Notes: a model not told the origin generated them from the letters alone. A DNA stretch of 64,000 bases from Phascolarctobacterium faecium DSM 14760 (GCF_003269275.1 NZ_QLTS01000001.1:248001-312000), one strand, 5' to 3'; numbered from the stretch's first letter, positions 23,856-34,023 are shown. Made by a program: numbers and translations.

Positions 23856-25526
23856 TTACGCATACGCTACGCGCAGCAATTCTGAAGCAGTTGTCTCTCC
23901 ATCCAATACTTTGCGGATACCGTCTTCTTTCATAGAAGTAACGCCATAAGAACGTCCGGCAGCAAAAATTTCCGTATCTGGAGCATTTTTCAAAATCAGT
24001 TCCTTCATTTCAGGAATGATAGGCAGAACTTCATGGATCGCCATACGTCCGGCATAACCGGTAAAATTACATTTACCGCAGCCGGCACCTTTATAGAGTT
24101 TTACTTCTTCATCAAGTGCAATACCCATATAGGCCCTTTCTGCCGCGTCAGGAGCATAGGTTTCTTTGCAATGCGGACAGATACGGCGCACCAGCCGTTG
24201 AGCTACGACACCTCGCAAAGCGGAAGCTACAAGGAAAGGTTCTACACCCATATCGATCAGTCGCGTGATCGCGCCTGCAGCATCGTTGGTATGCAGGGTA
24301 CTGAAAACCAAATGACCTGTCAATGCGGCGTGAATGCTGATACGAGCCGTTTCAACGTCACGAATCTCACCGACCATGATTATATTCGGGTCTTGACGCA
24401 AAATACTGCGTAGTCCGTTGGCAAAGGTAAGGCCCGCTTTATTATTGACAGCTACCTGATTGACGCCTTCAATACGATATTCGACCGGATCTTCAACAGT
24501 AATGATGTTTTTATTAGGATTGTTGATATTGGTGAGCGTAGAGTACAGAGTTGTCGATTTGCCGCTGCCGGTAGGACCTGTGACAAGTACGATGCCATAG
24601 GAAGAGTTGAACAGACTGCTATACAGCTCCATATTCTTCGCTGTGAAAGCCAGATCATTGATATCAATAGAAGCCGCCGTTTTATCAAGAATACGCATAA
24701 CGACCTTTTCACCTAAAATAGTCGGCAAAGTCGAAATACGCAGATCAATATCACGTCCACCCTGTTCAATATTTATACGACCATCCTGCGGCAGACGTTT
24801 TTCGGCAATATCCATTTCCGCCATGATCTTGATACGCGAAATAATAGCGCTGTGACTGTTTTTCGGAAGTGTTACCGCATTACGTAAAACGCCGTCAACA
24901 CGAAAACGCACCCTCGTATCATCCTCCTGGGGTTCGATATGGATATCACTGGCCTTATCTCGGACAGCCTGCTCAATGACGGAGTTGACGATTTTTATTA
25001 TCGGCGCGTCCTCACTGCTGTCTTCAACTCTGCGAATGACAGGAGCAAAAGAATCTTCTTTCAATTTGTTGAGGCTGCCGCCTACGCGGCCGCTGACACC
25101 ATAAAAATTATTAATGGCGTTAATGATATCCTGCTGTTCGGACAACACGATAGAAATGTCACAGCCACTGACCATGCGCACATCATCAATCGCATAGAAA
25201 TTTGTCGGATCATTCATCGCTATCGTCAGACGGTTGCCATCTTTTTTCAGCGGTACTAAAGTGTAGCGCTCTGCCAGAAAGATTGGTACTGCCGCAACAG
25301 CTTCCGGCATAATTTCGATATCACTCAAAAACATATATGGTATGGAAAGCTGTTTTTCTAAAGTTTTAAGCATTTTACGCTCAGTCAAAAAATTCAGACT
25401 GATCAGAGTCTCACCAAGTCTTTTGCCATTTGTTTTTTGTTCAGCCAAGGCTTGATCCAGCTGGGACTGCGTTATTTCTCCCGAGGTAACAAGAATCTCG
25501 CCCAAGCGTCTTTTCTGAGTTGCCAC
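23856..25526 (-). CDS. pilB: PilB, type IV pilus extension ATPase
   Basis: A protein of 556 residues: N-terminal T2SSE-N domain (about 1-140), then the ATPase domain with ASDIHIEPQEDDTRVRFRVD, Walker A GPTGSGKSTTLYSTL, Walker B IIMVGEIRDVETA and LHTNDAAGAI. A zinc-binding tetracysteine loop (CPHCKETY and GCGKCNFTGY) is typical of PilB/GspE. It powers pilus extension. I chose GTG at 25526, with GGAGGAG eight bases upstream; upstream ATGs overlap the ribosome-binding site. It is the first gene of pilB-pilT-pilC. Confidence 0.93.
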   Translation of the reverse strand: MATQKRRLGEILVTSGEITQSQLDQALAEQKTNGKRLGETLISLNFLTERKMLKTLEKQLSIPYMFLSDIEIMPEAVAAVPIFLAERYTLVPLKKDGNRLTIAMNDPTNFYAIDDVRMVSGCDISIVLSEQQDIINAINNFYGVSGRVGGSLNKLKEDSFAPVIRRVEDSSEDAPIIKIVNSVIEQAVRDKASDIHIEPQEDDTRVRFRVDGVLRNAVTLPKNSHSAIISRIKIMAEMDIAEKRLPQDGRINIEQGGRDIDLRISTLPTILGEKVVMRILDKTAASIDINDLAFTAKNMELYSSLFNSSYGIVLVTGPTGSGKSTTLYSTLTNINNPNKNIITVEDPVEYRIEGVNQVAVNNKAGLTFANGLRSILRQDPNIIMVGEIRDVETARISIHAALTGHLVFSTLHTNDAAGAITRLIDMGVEPFLVASALRGVVAQRLVRRICPHCKETYAPDAAERAYMGIALDEEVKLYKGAGCGKCNFTGYAGRMAIHEVLPIIPEMKELILKNAPDTEIFAAGRSYGVTSMKEDGIRKVLDGETTASELLRVAYA

Positions 25527-25707
25527 GTTGTTCTCCTCCATTTTAAATATTGCCAATAACACGGTTATCTTAGTTTTTTTATTGCTTTCAAAACAAATAA
25601 TACCCCTATATTATTTTATATTTAATTATACTACGCTATGTATTCTAAAACAAACTTATTTTAATAAAAAGAATAAGAATATTTATTTGCTTTTTTTCAT
25701 CTTGTGG

Positions 25708-25713
25708 TATAAT
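25708..25713 (+). promoter_or_regulatory. Extended -10 box upstream of PilP-like/secretin operon
   Basis: TGGTATAAT, an extended -10 element, lies 54 bases upstream of the PilP-like ATG in the 240-base divergent spacer between pilB and that gene. Confidence 0.5.
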
Positions 25714-25766
25714 AAGTATATTAAGATTTTATAATTATCAGTTTAATTTATATTGGAGGAATTATT

Positions 25767-26285
25767 ATGCGAAAACAGCAAGAGAAAACTGATCGTTTGT
25801 CACTTATCATTCTGGCAGCCTTCCTGGTTTTGAGCACCTCGCATTTCATGTGCCGCTTTGATGCCAGTGGTTATATAGAAGGCCTGTTCGAAAAAGCATG
25901 GGCCGGACAAGTACAGTCAGAAGCTCAGGTTCAGCCTGCTGCAGCAGTTGTACCTGCCGCAGATGCTTTAGCTGCGGCACCAAAAGTACAAACTATAGCC
26001 CGTAATCCTTTTATGGCTCCGGCAGCAATGCTCAACAAGCCAACTGTGCATCCCGGTGCAGTTATCGGAGGCGGTGCACCTGTTTATGCAGCTCAGCCTG
26101 TTTTACGCGGCATCATCAATAACGGAGTCAAACAGCTGGCCATTATCGAATTTAACAACACCAGTAATTATTACAAAGATGGTCAAAGCTTCGGCGATTA
26201 TACTGTTGCCGCTATCGGCATCGATTCTGTTGACCTGAGCCATCCGCAAAATCCGCTTCATTTGACCCTAGGGAGGAATAACTAA
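25767..26285 (+). CDS. PilP/GspC-like type IV pilus protein (putative)
   Basis: A 172-residue protein with an N-terminal membrane anchor or signal segment (about 10-30), an alanine/proline/glutamine-rich linker (about 45-75), then RNPFMAP and a small beta domain (PVLRGIINNGVKQLAIIE ... YKDGQSFGDYTVAAIGIDSV). The RNPF motif followed by GII/IE strands resembles the HR domain of PilP/GspC proteins, which connect the inner-membrane complex to the secretin. It overlaps the secretin start by one base (TAATG), which supports that role. It has a good GGAGG. Confidence 0.65.
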   Translation: MRKQQEKTDRLSLIILAAFLVLSTSHFMCRFDASGYIEGLFEKAWAGQVQSEAQVQPAAAVVPAADALAAAPKVQTIARNPFMAPAAMLNKPTVHPGAVIGGGAPVYAAQPVLRGIINNGVKQLAIIEFNNTSNYYKDGQSFGDYTVAAIGIDSVDLSHPQNPLHLTLGRNN

Positions 26286-27730
26286 TGCATTCTTGGAAAA
26301 AATCGCTGCGAAGCACTACTCTCGCCGCACTTTTGGCCTTCAGCAGCACTACTGTTGCTTTGGCCGCACCTAACGTTACCTTAAATGTGCACGACGGCGA
26401 AGTTCGCGATGTTTTGACTGCTATTTCCGCTCTTTCGGATGCCAGTATCGTTACTGACGAATCTGTTAAAGGTAAAATTACTATTGCCTTAGATAATGTG
26501 CCGTTCAACACTGCTATCAAGCTTATCACCAGTGCCAAAGGACTGGCATATCGCATGGTCGACGGCGTTATTTTGGTTTCCACCCAGGAAAATCTGAACA
26601 AGTTCAACGGCAGTGTCAATGTTTTTAAGCTGAATTATGCCAAAGCAGAAGATGTTAAAAATGCTTTGAATGATATTCTGGAAAGTGAAAAGAAAATCAG
26701 TATCGACCCTATCACCAATTCTATTCTGTTCAGCGGCAGCAGCACAGATGAAGAGCGTGTACGCTCGGCAATCAAAGCGATGGACGTTGCTACCAAACAG
26801 ATCACTTTGGAAGCCAAGATCATTTCTATCAACAAAGAAGACAGTAAAAACCTGGGCATCAACTGGAATTGGGATAAGATACCACAGAACAGTGAGGACA
26901 GCAATAATAGCAGCAATAACGATGATGATGAAGATTTCGGCGGCGTAGTTCACTTTGGCGCCAGCTATGAATTCCGTTTTAATGCGACACTCAACGCACT
27001 GTTTGCTAATGGCAAGGCCAAAATTTTAGCGACTCCGCGAATCATCACCGTTCCCGGTAAAGAAGCAAGTATCTTTATCGGTGACCATATTCCTGTTTTG
27101 ACTGAGAAAATCGAAAACGGTATTACCGTCAACACTACCGAATATGTAGATGCCGGTATCAAGCTCACCTATACTCCGCTCGTCAGCGAAGACGATATGA
27201 TCACCTCAGCCGTACATACCGAAGTCAGCACGCCGACACTGGTTTCTGAAATCAAAAATTATAAGATCACCAGCCGTACTGCCGATACTTATGTAAGAAT
27301 GCGCAATGGTGAAACACTGATCATCGGCGGCCTGATCAATGAAGAAGAGCAGAAAAATATTCAGAAGATCCCCTTCCTCTCCAATATTCCTATTTTAGGT
27401 GAACTGTTCAAAAACCGCAGTACAACTAAAAATAAAACTGAGGTTATGATGATCCTGACGCCGCATATTACAGAAGCAGGCGCGTCCCCGGCTATTTATG
27501 ATACTCAGTCCCTGGAAAATGAATTTAAGGATTTCGATGATAACAGATTCCTGAAAGATATCAAAAAATCCGAGCGTTCTCAGGCTGAAGCTAAAATCAA
27601 AGCCCAGCAGAAAGAACTGGCAAAGGAAATGAAGGAACTGCAAAAAGAGTTTGGCGACGATAAGGCCAAGGCTCCGCAGTCAGGTTCGATGCGTGACCGC
27701 GTCAACCAAATCTTAAACGAAGATAAATAA
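26285..27730 (+). CDS. pilQ: Type IV pilus secretin (PilQ/GspD family)
   Basis: A 481-residue outer-membrane channel protein. The signal peptide (about 1-27, ending ALAAP) is followed by an STN/N0-like domain (LNVHDGEVRDVLTAISAL), an N1 domain (VFKLNYAKAEDVKNALNDI) and the secretin domain (about 180-400). The signatures KAKILATPRIITVPGKEASI and the terminal VPxLG-type motif IPFLSNIPILGELFKNR are visible. The C-terminal tail is lysine/glutamate-rich and probably a coiled coil. A polar Asn/Ser/Asp stretch (about 200-218) replaces part of a loop. The presence of a secretin proves an outer membrane. Confidence 0.9.
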   Translation: MHSWKKSLRSTTLAALLAFSSTTVALAAPNVTLNVHDGEVRDVLTAISALSDASIVTDESVKGKITIALDNVPFNTAIKLITSAKGLAYRMVDGVILVSTQENLNKFNGSVNVFKLNYAKAEDVKNALNDILESEKKISIDPITNSILFSGSSTDEERVRSAIKAMDVATKQITLEAKIISINKEDSKNLGINWNWDKIPQNSEDSNNSSNNDDDEDFGGVVHFGASYEFRFNATLNALFANGKAKILATPRIITVPGKEASIFIGDHIPVLTEKIENGITVNTTEYVDAGIKLTYTPLVSEDDMITSAVHTEVSTPTLVSEIKNYKITSRTADTYVRMRNGETLIIGGLINEEEQKNIQKIPFLSNIPILGELFKNRSTTKNKTEVMMILTPHITEAGASPAIYDTQSLENEFKDFDDNRFLKDIKKSERSQAEAKIKAQQKELAKEMKELQKEFGDDKAKAPQSGSMRDRVNQILNEDK

Positions 27731-27735
27731 AAAGT

Positions 27736-27766
27736 AAGAGCTATCGCAGTAAAAGCGATAGCTCTT
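27736..27766. terminator. Bidirectional terminator between secretin and thiE
   Basis: Arms AAGAGCTATCGC and GCGATAGCTCTT with a seven-base loop sit between converging genes, with T runs on both sides. Confidence 0.88.
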
Positions 27767-27779
27767 TTTGTCTGTCTTC

Positions 27780-28427
27780 TTATATATTTTTATACCTGTC
27801 AGCTATTGTTTTGAATTTACGTACCTCTGCTTCAATATCATCTGCTGCCAAAATCCCGCTGACAATAGCTGCGCCGTTGGCACCGGTTTGCAGTACCTGT
27901 TCAAAATTGGTGCTGTTGACGCCTCCGATACCGACAAGAGGTGCCGTAACAGCCTGTCTGATACTTTGCAGTCCGTCAAGACCTAAATAACCGGCATCAT
28001 TTTTGGTAGTGGTGCCAAACACCGCACCGCAGCCCAAATAGTCAGCACCATCCGCAAGCGCTTGCCTGGCTTCTTCAGGGTTATGAGCCGATGCGCCAAT
28101 AACTGCCTGCTCGCCTAACAGCCTGCGCACTACAGTAACCGGCAAATCGCTTTGCCCCACGTGCACACCGTCTGCCTGAACAGCCAACGCGATATCAAGC
28201 CTGTCGTTGATCAGCAGAGGTACATGATAAACAGCACACATTTTTTTCAGCAGCAGCGCCCGTTCAAGCAGCACACGACTGTCAGCATTTTTATCGCGAT
28301 ATTGCAGCAGGGTCACGCCGCCTTTAAGTGCGGCTTCAATGCAGGCAGCGAAATCACGTCCCTGCAAAAATCCGGTATCTGTTACCAAATATACACTGTA
28401 ATCTATTTTCAGCTTCATTTTCTCCAT
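27780..28427 (-). CDS. thiE: Thiamine-phosphate synthase
   Basis: A 215-residue TIM-barrel enzyme joining HMP-diphosphate and thiazole phosphate to thiamine phosphate. Motifs: VTLLQYRDKN with the diphosphate-binding residues, LINDRLDIALAVQADGVHVG, GASAHNPEEA, YLGCGAVFGTTTK and VGIGGVN. I chose the ATG at 28427, one base after the thiM stop, with GGAAG seven bases upstream. It is the last gene of thiD-thiM-thiE, a salvage operon, and no thiC or thiG is present here. Confidence 0.93.
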   Translation of the reverse strand: MEKMKLKIDYSVYLVTDTGFLQGRDFAACIEAALKGGVTLLQYRDKNADSRVLLERALLLKKMCAVYHVPLLINDRLDIALAVQADGVHVGQSDLPVTVVRRLLGEQAVIGASAHNPEEARQALADGADYLGCGAVFGTTTKNDAGYLGLDGLQSIRQAVTAPLVGIGGVNSTNFEQVLQTGANGAAIVSGILAADDIEAEVRKFKTIADRYKNI

Positions 28428-28428
28428 C

Positions 28429-29250
28429 TCACTGCTTCCGTTCCGGGTCCAAATGCAGCACGTTCCATTTTGTCGTAACGTGATAAACACCGTCAAACAG
28501 CCTTGTTTTAAACATTCCCGGTCCGTCTTTTGTTTCCATAAACCCTGCGGCCAGTTCTGCCGCCTGCCCCATTATGACTATACCTAAAGCGGCTGCCAGC
28601 AATGGGTCTTTTGTTACTGCAGCGCAGCAGGCACATAACGTCGTTGTCATACAGCCGGCTCCTGTGATCTGCGTCAGCAGCTCATGTCCGCCAGTCAGAA
28701 CTAAAGCCTGTTTCCCGTTGCTGACATAATCAGTAACGCCTGTAACAGCAAAAACACAGTTATATTTTTCCGCAGCGTCCTTCGCTACCCTTAACCCATC
28801 AGTCACATTGCCATTTGAATCTACGCCTCTGCCTTCAGCTTTTTCTTCCAATAATGCCAGACATTCAGCGTAATTACCGCGCACGATAGTTACCAGCCCT
28901 TCGTTTAAAAGCTTCAGCGCAAAAACTAAACGCAGCTTGGACGCCATAACTCCTACAGGATCTAAAACTACTGCGATGCCTTTATTTTTAGCTGCTGCAG
29001 CCGCTGTTTCCATTGCCTGCATTTTTGCTTTGGCAATAGTTCCCAGATTCAATACCAATGCATCAGCATTAGAAGTTATTTCAGCTACTTCCTCTGCTTC
29101 ATCGGCCATTACCGGCGAAGCACCTGCACACAAAGTGATATTGGCGCAGTCTCCCGCCGTCACATAATTAGTCAAATGATGGATAACAGGCCTTTTTTCA
29201 CGTACAGCATCAACGATCAAGCCAAATTGCCCTTTGATGACCAAACTCAT
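28429..29250 (-). CDS. thiM: Hydroxyethylthiazole kinase
   Basis: A 273-residue ribokinase-like enzyme that phosphorylates the thiazole alcohol salvaged from thiamine. Family motifs are HHLTNYVTAGDCANITLCAG, GASPVMADEAEEV, VVLDPVGVMAS, ITGAGCMTTTLCA (the anion hole with catalytic Cys in place of the more general Asp) and VAVTG-like FAVTGVTDYV. Its ATG overlaps the thiD stop (ATGA). Confidence 0.93.
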   Translation of the reverse strand: MSLVIKGQFGLIVDAVREKRPVIHHLTNYVTAGDCANITLCAGASPVMADEAEEVAEITSNADALVLNLGTIAKAKMQAMETAAAAAKNKGIAVVLDPVGVMASKLRLVFALKLLNEGLVTIVRGNYAECLALLEEKAEGRGVDSNGNVTDGLRVAKDAAEKYNCVFAVTGVTDYVSNGKQALVLTGGHELLTQITGAGCMTTTLCACCAAVTKDPLLAAALGIVIMGQAAELAAGFMETKDGPGMFKTRLFDGVYHVTTKWNVLHLDPERKQ

Positions 29251-30050
29251 TTTAACCAGCCTGCCTTTCTGTACAAATCAACAAAATGATGTGTCGGGCC
29301 ACAGCCGCCGCCGATCGGCAAACTGTATTCTATCGCTTCTGTTACATAAGCCTTCGAAGCCGCAACGGCATCCGCCAGGCTCAGACCCTGGGCAAGGTTT
29401 GCCGCCAGCGAACTGGATAATGTGCAGCCGGTACCATGTGTATTTTTTGTGTCGATGCGATCTCCCATAAACCAGCGTTCTGTACTGCCATCAAACAGCA
29501 GGTCATCAGCGCTGCCGTTCAAATGACCGCCTTTGACCAAAACAGCTTTAGCACCTAACTCTAAAATACGTTCGGCAACAGGTCGCATTTCTTCCTTCAT
29601 CGTCACCTTCATACCGCTGATAACTTCTGCTTCCGGCAAATTAGGTGTTACCAGCGTTGCCAGTGGCAGCAGCTCTTGGACCAGTGTCGCACAGGCTTCC
29701 GGTGCCAGCAGCGGATAACCGCTTTTAGAAATCATTACCGGGTCCAGCACCACGATCTGCGGTTTATAATAACGCAATCTATCGGCAATCGTTTTGATGA
29801 TTTCCGGCCTTGATACCATACCTATTTTTACCGCATCAACGCGTATATCGTCAAATACCGCATCGATCTGCGCCTCGATCACCCCAGCGTCTATATCCTG
29901 CACCATCGTCACACCCTGTGTGTTTTGCGCTGTTACAGCAGTAATAACGCTCATACCAAAGGTGCCATGTGCGGCAAAGGTTTTCAAATCGGCCTGTATT
30001 CCGGCTCCGCCGCTGGAATCACTGCCTGCTATCGTTAATAAATGTTTCAT
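29247..30050 (-). CDS. thiD: Hydroxymethylpyrimidine/phosphomethylpyrimidine kinase
   Basis: A 267-residue ribokinase-fold kinase that phosphorylates HMP twice. Motifs: [18 protein letters not shown] (7-24), [47 protein letters not shown] and the catalytic region [17 protein letters not shown]. It is first in the thiamine salvage operon. No TPP riboswitch is recognisable in the 100 bases upstream. Confidence 0.93.
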   Translation of the reverse strand: MKHLLTIAGSDSSGGAGIQADLKTFAAHGTFGMSVITAVTAQNTQGVTMVQDIDAGVIEAQIDAVFDDIRVDAVKIGMVSRPEIIKTIADRLRYYKPQIVVLDPVMISKSGYPLLAPEACATLVQELLPLATLVTPNLPEAEVISGMKVTMKEEMRPVAERILELGAKAVLVKGGHLNGSADDLLFDGSTERWFMGDRIDTKNTHGTGCTLSSSLAANLAQGLSLADAVAASKAYVTEAIEYSLPIGGGCGPTHHFVDLYRKAGWLK

Positions 30051-30107
30051 TTCTTCTCCTATCTGCAGACTGTCTTACTAAAATCTTCAGATTCAGTACC
30101 GCAAGCA

Positions 30108-30146
30108 AAACGGGCACGGGCCTAAGAGTAAGCACCATGCCCGTTT
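30108..30146 (-). terminator. Terminator after transketolase
   Basis: Arms AAACGGGCA-CGG and CCA-TGCCCGTTT around a loop follow the tkt stop by 12 bases and precede thiD. Confidence 0.75.
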
Positions 30147-30157
30147 AAATTATAAAA

Positions 30158-32143
30158 TTAAAGAACGCTTTTTACTTTAGCAACCAGATTCTCAACAGTA
30201 AAACCATATTTTTCCATCATTACATCGCCAGGCGCCGACGCGCCAAAACGATTGATACCCAAAACATTGTCTTCACTGCCGGTATAACGGCTCCATCCTA
30301 AAGTAACGCCGGCTTCAACAGCAATCTTCGGCAAACCTTCAGGCAAAACGGAAGCTTTATAATCTGCGCTCTGCATTTCAAAAGTATCCCAGCTAGGCAT
30401 CGAAACTACACTGACTGCAGTTCCTTCCTTAGCCAAAACAGCCTGCGCCTCCAAAGCCAAATGCACCTCGCTGCCGGTAGCAATAAGCACCGCTTTTGTT
30501 TCTCCCTGTCCCGGGTTCAGCACATAAGCGCCTTTATAAGCATTTTCGTGAACGATTGCCGCATATTCGTGTAATACCGGCAATTTCTGACGGCTCAAAA
30601 GCAATGCCGTCGGTTTATGTAGATTCATACAAGCCATTTGCCAGGCTGTAGCAGTTTCTAAAGCATCTGCCGGACGGAATACAGACAGTCCCGGAATCAT
30701 CCGCAGACTCATAGTTTGTTCGATCGGTTGATGAGTTGGGCCATCTTCACCCAAAGCAATACTATCGTGCGTTAAGACAAAAATGGAACGTAATCCCATC
30801 AAAGCTGCCATACGGATCGCCGGACGCATAAAGTCGGCAAAAACAAGGAACGTACCACCGAATGGAATAAAACCGCCGTGCAAAGCAATACCATTAAGAA
30901 CTGTTCCCATAGCATGTTCGCGCACACCGAAATGAATATTACGGCCGCTGCGGTCTGTTTTCGAGAAATAACCGACATTTTTCATCACAGTTTTATTAGA
31001 AGGACCCAGGTCGGCACTGCCGCCAACCAGATTCGGCAGCTGCATAACAAGCTTCTGCAGGATATCGCCAGAAGCTTCACGGGTAGCAGTTTTAGCAACA
31101 TCTTTAAAGATCGCTTCCAAATCGTGCAGATTTACCAGAGCATTGCCGCTGATACGTTCTTCAAGTTCCATTCCCAATTCAGGATAAACAACTTTATAAT
31201 CAGCCATCAATGCTTCCCAGGCTTTTTGATCGCCTTCGCAATCTTCAATTTTATTTTTGAAATACTGGCTGACAGTCAAAGGCACATAGAACGGTTGACC
31301 AACAGGCCAGCCGGCTTTTTCTTTAGTCAGTGCCAAAGCTTCAGCACCCAAAGGCTCGCCATGGCAGGAAGCACTGTCCTGTTTCGGGCTGCCATAACCG
31401 ATATGAGTACGCACAATGATCAGACTGGGATGCTCGGTATCTGCCTGAGCTTCTTTAACGGCAGCTTCCATAGCTTCAATATCTTCTGAATCAGCTACAC
31501 GCAGCACCTGCCAGCCATAAGCCTTAAAGCGGGCTTCCACATCTTCAGTGAAAGCGATATCGGTAGAACCTTCAATAGTAATTTTATTATCATCATAAAG
31601 GTAGATCAATTTACCCAGACCCAAAGTCCCTGCCAAAGAAGCAGCTTCGCTGGCAACGCCTTCCATCAGGTCACCGTCGGAAGTGAGTCCATAGGTATAG
31701 TGATCAATAACAGTAAATTCAGGCTTATTATATTTTGCTGCCAGCATAGCTTCGGCAACAGCAAAACCTACACCCATTGCAAAACCATGTCCCAACGGAC
31801 CTGTAGACGCATCAACACCTGCTGTATGACCATATTCAGGATGCCCCGGAGTTTTGCTGCCCCATTGACGGAAGTTTTTCAATTCCTCCATCGAAACATC
31901 GTAGCCGGCCAGATGCAGCATTGCATACAACAAAGCGCTGCCATGTCCTGGCGACAAAACAAAACGGTCACGATTGAACCAGTTAGGATCTTTTGGATTG
32001 TAGTGCATAAAACGGTCCCACAAAGTATACATCAACGGCGCCGTGCCCAAAGGGAAACCAGGATGTCCCGATTTAGCCTTTTCTACCTGGTCAGCCGCCA
32101 AAAAGCGTAAAGTATTAACAGATGCATGATCAATAGCCTGCAT
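30158..32143 (-). CDS. tkt: Transketolase
   Basis: A full-length 661-residue thiamine-diphosphate enzyme of the pentose phosphate pathway. It has HPGFPLGTAPLMY, the ThDP motif (GDGDLMEGV ... YDDNKITIEG), the pyrimidine-domain motifs GVREHAMGTVLNGIALHGG and THDSIALGEDGPTHQPIEQ, and the C-terminal GWSRYTG. It transfers two-carbon units between sugar phosphates. It needs the cofactor whose salvage genes lie next to it, though these are separated by a terminator. Confidence 0.96.
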   Translation of the reverse strand: MQAIDHASVNTLRFLAADQVEKAKSGHPGFPLGTAPLMYTLWDRFMHYNPKDPNWFNRDRFVLSPGHGSALLYAMLHLAGYDVSMEELKNFRQWGSKTPGHPEYGHTAGVDASTGPLGHGFAMGVGFAVAEAMLAAKYNKPEFTVIDHYTYGLTSDGDLMEGVASEAASLAGTLGLGKLIYLYDDNKITIEGSTDIAFTEDVEARFKAYGWQVLRVADSEDIEAMEAAVKEAQADTEHPSLIIVRTHIGYGSPKQDSASCHGEPLGAEALALTKEKAGWPVGQPFYVPLTVSQYFKNKIEDCEGDQKAWEALMADYKVVYPELGMELEERISGNALVNLHDLEAIFKDVAKTATREASGDILQKLVMQLPNLVGGSADLGPSNKTVMKNVGYFSKTDRSGRNIHFGVREHAMGTVLNGIALHGGFIPFGGTFLVFADFMRPAIRMAALMGLRSIFVLTHDSIALGEDGPTHQPIEQTMSLRMIPGLSVFRPADALETATAWQMACMNLHKPTALLLSRQKLPVLHEYAAIVHENAYKGAYVLNPGQGETKAVLIATGSEVHLALEAQAVLAKEGTAVSVVSMPSWDTFEMQSADYKASVLPEGLPKIAVEAGVTLGWSRYTGSEDNVLGINRFGASAPGDVMMEKYGFTVENLVAKVKSVL

Positions 32144-32180
32144 TTACTGAACCCTCCCAATAACTCATAGTAATATATTA

Positions 32181-32186
32181 ATTATA
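32181..32186 (-). promoter_or_regulatory. Extended -10 box of tkt
   Basis: TGCTATAAT on the minus strand, 38 bases upstream of the tkt ATG. The 425-base divergent spacer (32144-32570) is otherwise AT-rich without a gene. It also contains repeated ATAGTGT/ACACTAT-like words between about 32360 and 32440 that could be an operator for dcuB. Confidence 0.5.
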
Positions 32187-32570
32187 GCATAAGTTGAAGA
32201 AATAAACATCGTGTATTTTCCTGTGTTTTTTATCTTTAGCGGCTTTTATAAGCTTATTCCTTATTTTATTCTGCCGCTTCACTATAATTATAAAACTCAC
32301 TTTATCTTTATAAGCGTGATTTTCAGTTAAAATAAAATTTTTTTAGGGCTAGCAATAAACACCATAATAGTGTATACTAATACCCGTATTACAGCCACTA
32401 TTATCATACACTTTATTTATATAGTGTCACTATTGCTTTGTACCTTTGCAGCTTAATCACAGTTATCCTGTAACAGGACATCTCCGACTGCGGTATATCA
32501 TTTCAATCTGTATACCTTGACGTCGTTAGATATATTTTTAATTATTATTTTATTTCTCGGAGGTGTCTTG

Positions 32571-33917
32571 ATGTTAATGTTTTTAGGTTTTATCGTTTTG
32601 ATAGCCTGCCTGGTAATCGGCGTTCGCCGCGGCGGTATCGGTCTGGCTACTATTTCTGGTATCGGCCTTGTTTTCTTCATTTTTGTTATGGGCCTGAAAC
32701 CCGGTAAACCGCCGGTAGACGTTATGCTGACAATTATGGCGGTGGTTACCTGTTCAGCATTTTTACAGGCTTCCAAAGGGCTTGATGTAATGCTGAAATA
32801 TGCTGAAAAATTCTTGCGCAGCAACCCCAAATATATTACTATCCTTGCTCCGCTCACAACCTGGCTGCTTGCAGTTTTATGCGGCACCGGACATGTAGTT
32901 TACGCTATGTTCCCTATTATTTACGATATCGCTATCAAACAAAATATCCGCCCGGAACGGCCGATGTCTGTTGCTTCCATTGCTTCACAAATGGGTGTCT
33001 GCGCTTCGCCTGCTTCGGTAGCTGTTGTTTCGGTAGTTGCCATCCTCGGCGCTACAGATCACCCTTTCGGAGTTATGCAGATTCTTTCTATTTCCATTCC
33101 TGCTACCTTCATCGGTGTTGTGATAGCCGGCCTTTGGAGCATCAACCGCGGCAAAGATCTTGATAAAGACAGTGAATTCCAGGAAAAAATCGCTGATCCT
33201 GAACAAAAAGAGTTTATTTACGGCGGCCTGCAGGAACAAAGCCTTTTAAATATTATCCTGCCTAAAAGTGCCTATCAGGCAGCATTAGTTTTTCTTCTGG
33301 GTATCGTTGTGATTGCTATCTTTGGCAGCTTCCCACAATTATTGCCGCACTTTCCCAACGCCAAAGGCGTTTTGAAGCCGTTTTCCATGACACCGACAAT
33401 CCAGCTGATGATGCTTTCTATTGCCGCTGTCATTATGATCCTGTGCAATGTTAAAACTTCGGAAGTCGCTTCCGGTTCTGTTTTTAAATCAGGTATGACC
33501 GCCATTGTTTCAGTTTACGGCGTAGCCTGGATGGCCGATACCTATTTCGGTGCCTATCTGCCCGTAATGAAAAAATCCTTAAGTGACATCGTACTTACTT
33601 ATCCCTGGATGTATGCGATCGTTCTGTTTTTGGTTTCCAAGCTGATCAATTCACAGGCAGCGGCCGTGACCGTCATCGTACCGATGGCATTAAGCGTTGG
33701 CGTCGATCCCTTAGTAATAGTAGGTTTTATGCCGGCAGCTTACGGTTATTTTGTTCTGCCGACTTATCCTTCCGATCTGGCCTGCATCGGCTTTGACCGT
33801 TCGGGAACAACACATATCGGTAAATTTATCATCAATCACAGCTTCCTGGTGCCGGGGCTTATTGGCGTAGGCAGTGCCTGCTTTGCCGGGTATATGCTCG
33901 TACATATGGTATACTGA
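32571..33917 (+). CDS. dcuB: Anaerobic C4-dicarboxylate antiporter, DcuB type
   Basis: A polytopic membrane protein of 448 residues. The diagnostic segments are close to DcuB rather than DcuA: GKPPVDVML, RNPKYITILAPLTTW, LCGTGHVVYAMFPIIYD, IRPERPMSVASIASQMG, VSKLINSQAAAVTVIVPMAL and LPTYPSDLACIGFDRSGTTH. It would exchange external fumarate, malate or aspartate for succinate in anaerobic metabolism. I chose the ATG at 32571 with GGAGGTG five bases upstream; a frame extension to 32517 lacks a ribosome-binding site. Confidence 0.93.
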   Translation: MLMFLGFIVLIACLVIGVRRGGIGLATISGIGLVFFIFVMGLKPGKPPVDVMLTIMAVVTCSAFLQASKGLDVMLKYAEKFLRSNPKYITILAPLTTWLLAVLCGTGHVVYAMFPIIYDIAIKQNIRPERPMSVASIASQMGVCASPASVAVVSVVAILGATDHPFGVMQILSISIPATFIGVVIAGLWSINRGKDLDKDSEFQEKIADPEQKEFIYGGLQEQSLLNIILPKSAYQAALVFLLGIVVIAIFGSFPQLLPHFPNAKGVLKPFSMTPTIQLMMLSIAAVIMILCNVKTSEVASGSVFKSGMTAIVSVYGVAWMADTYFGAYLPVMKKSLSDIVLTYPWMYAIVLFLVSKLINSQAAAVTVIVPMALSVGVDPLVIVGFMPAAYGYFVLPTYPSDLACIGFDRSGTTHIGKFIINHSFLVPGLIGVGSACFAGYMLVHMVY

Positions 33918-33953
33918 TCTAATAAGCTTTTGACCCAATCTGTAACAACAAAA

Positions 33954-33987
33954 GAGTTTATCTCAATAATTGAGATAAACTCTTTTT
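33954..33987 (+). terminator. Terminator after dcuB
   Basis: Perfect stem GAGTTTATCTCAA/TTGAGATAAACTC followed by TTTTT. Confidence 0.88.
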
Positions 33988-34023
33988 ATTTACTCACACC
34001 AACAGCAACGCACAAGCATAAAA

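Noticed and set aside
30051-30157. TPP riboswitch expected upstream of thiD
   Set aside because: None of the conserved THI-box elements (CTGAGA, ACC..GAACCTGAT, GCGTAGGGA) can be found; the only structure is the tkt terminator.
32517-32570. N-terminal extension of DcuB from a TTG
   Set aside because: No ribosome-binding site precedes it, whereas GGAGGTG stands five bases before the ATG at 32571, which also matches the usual DcuB start.
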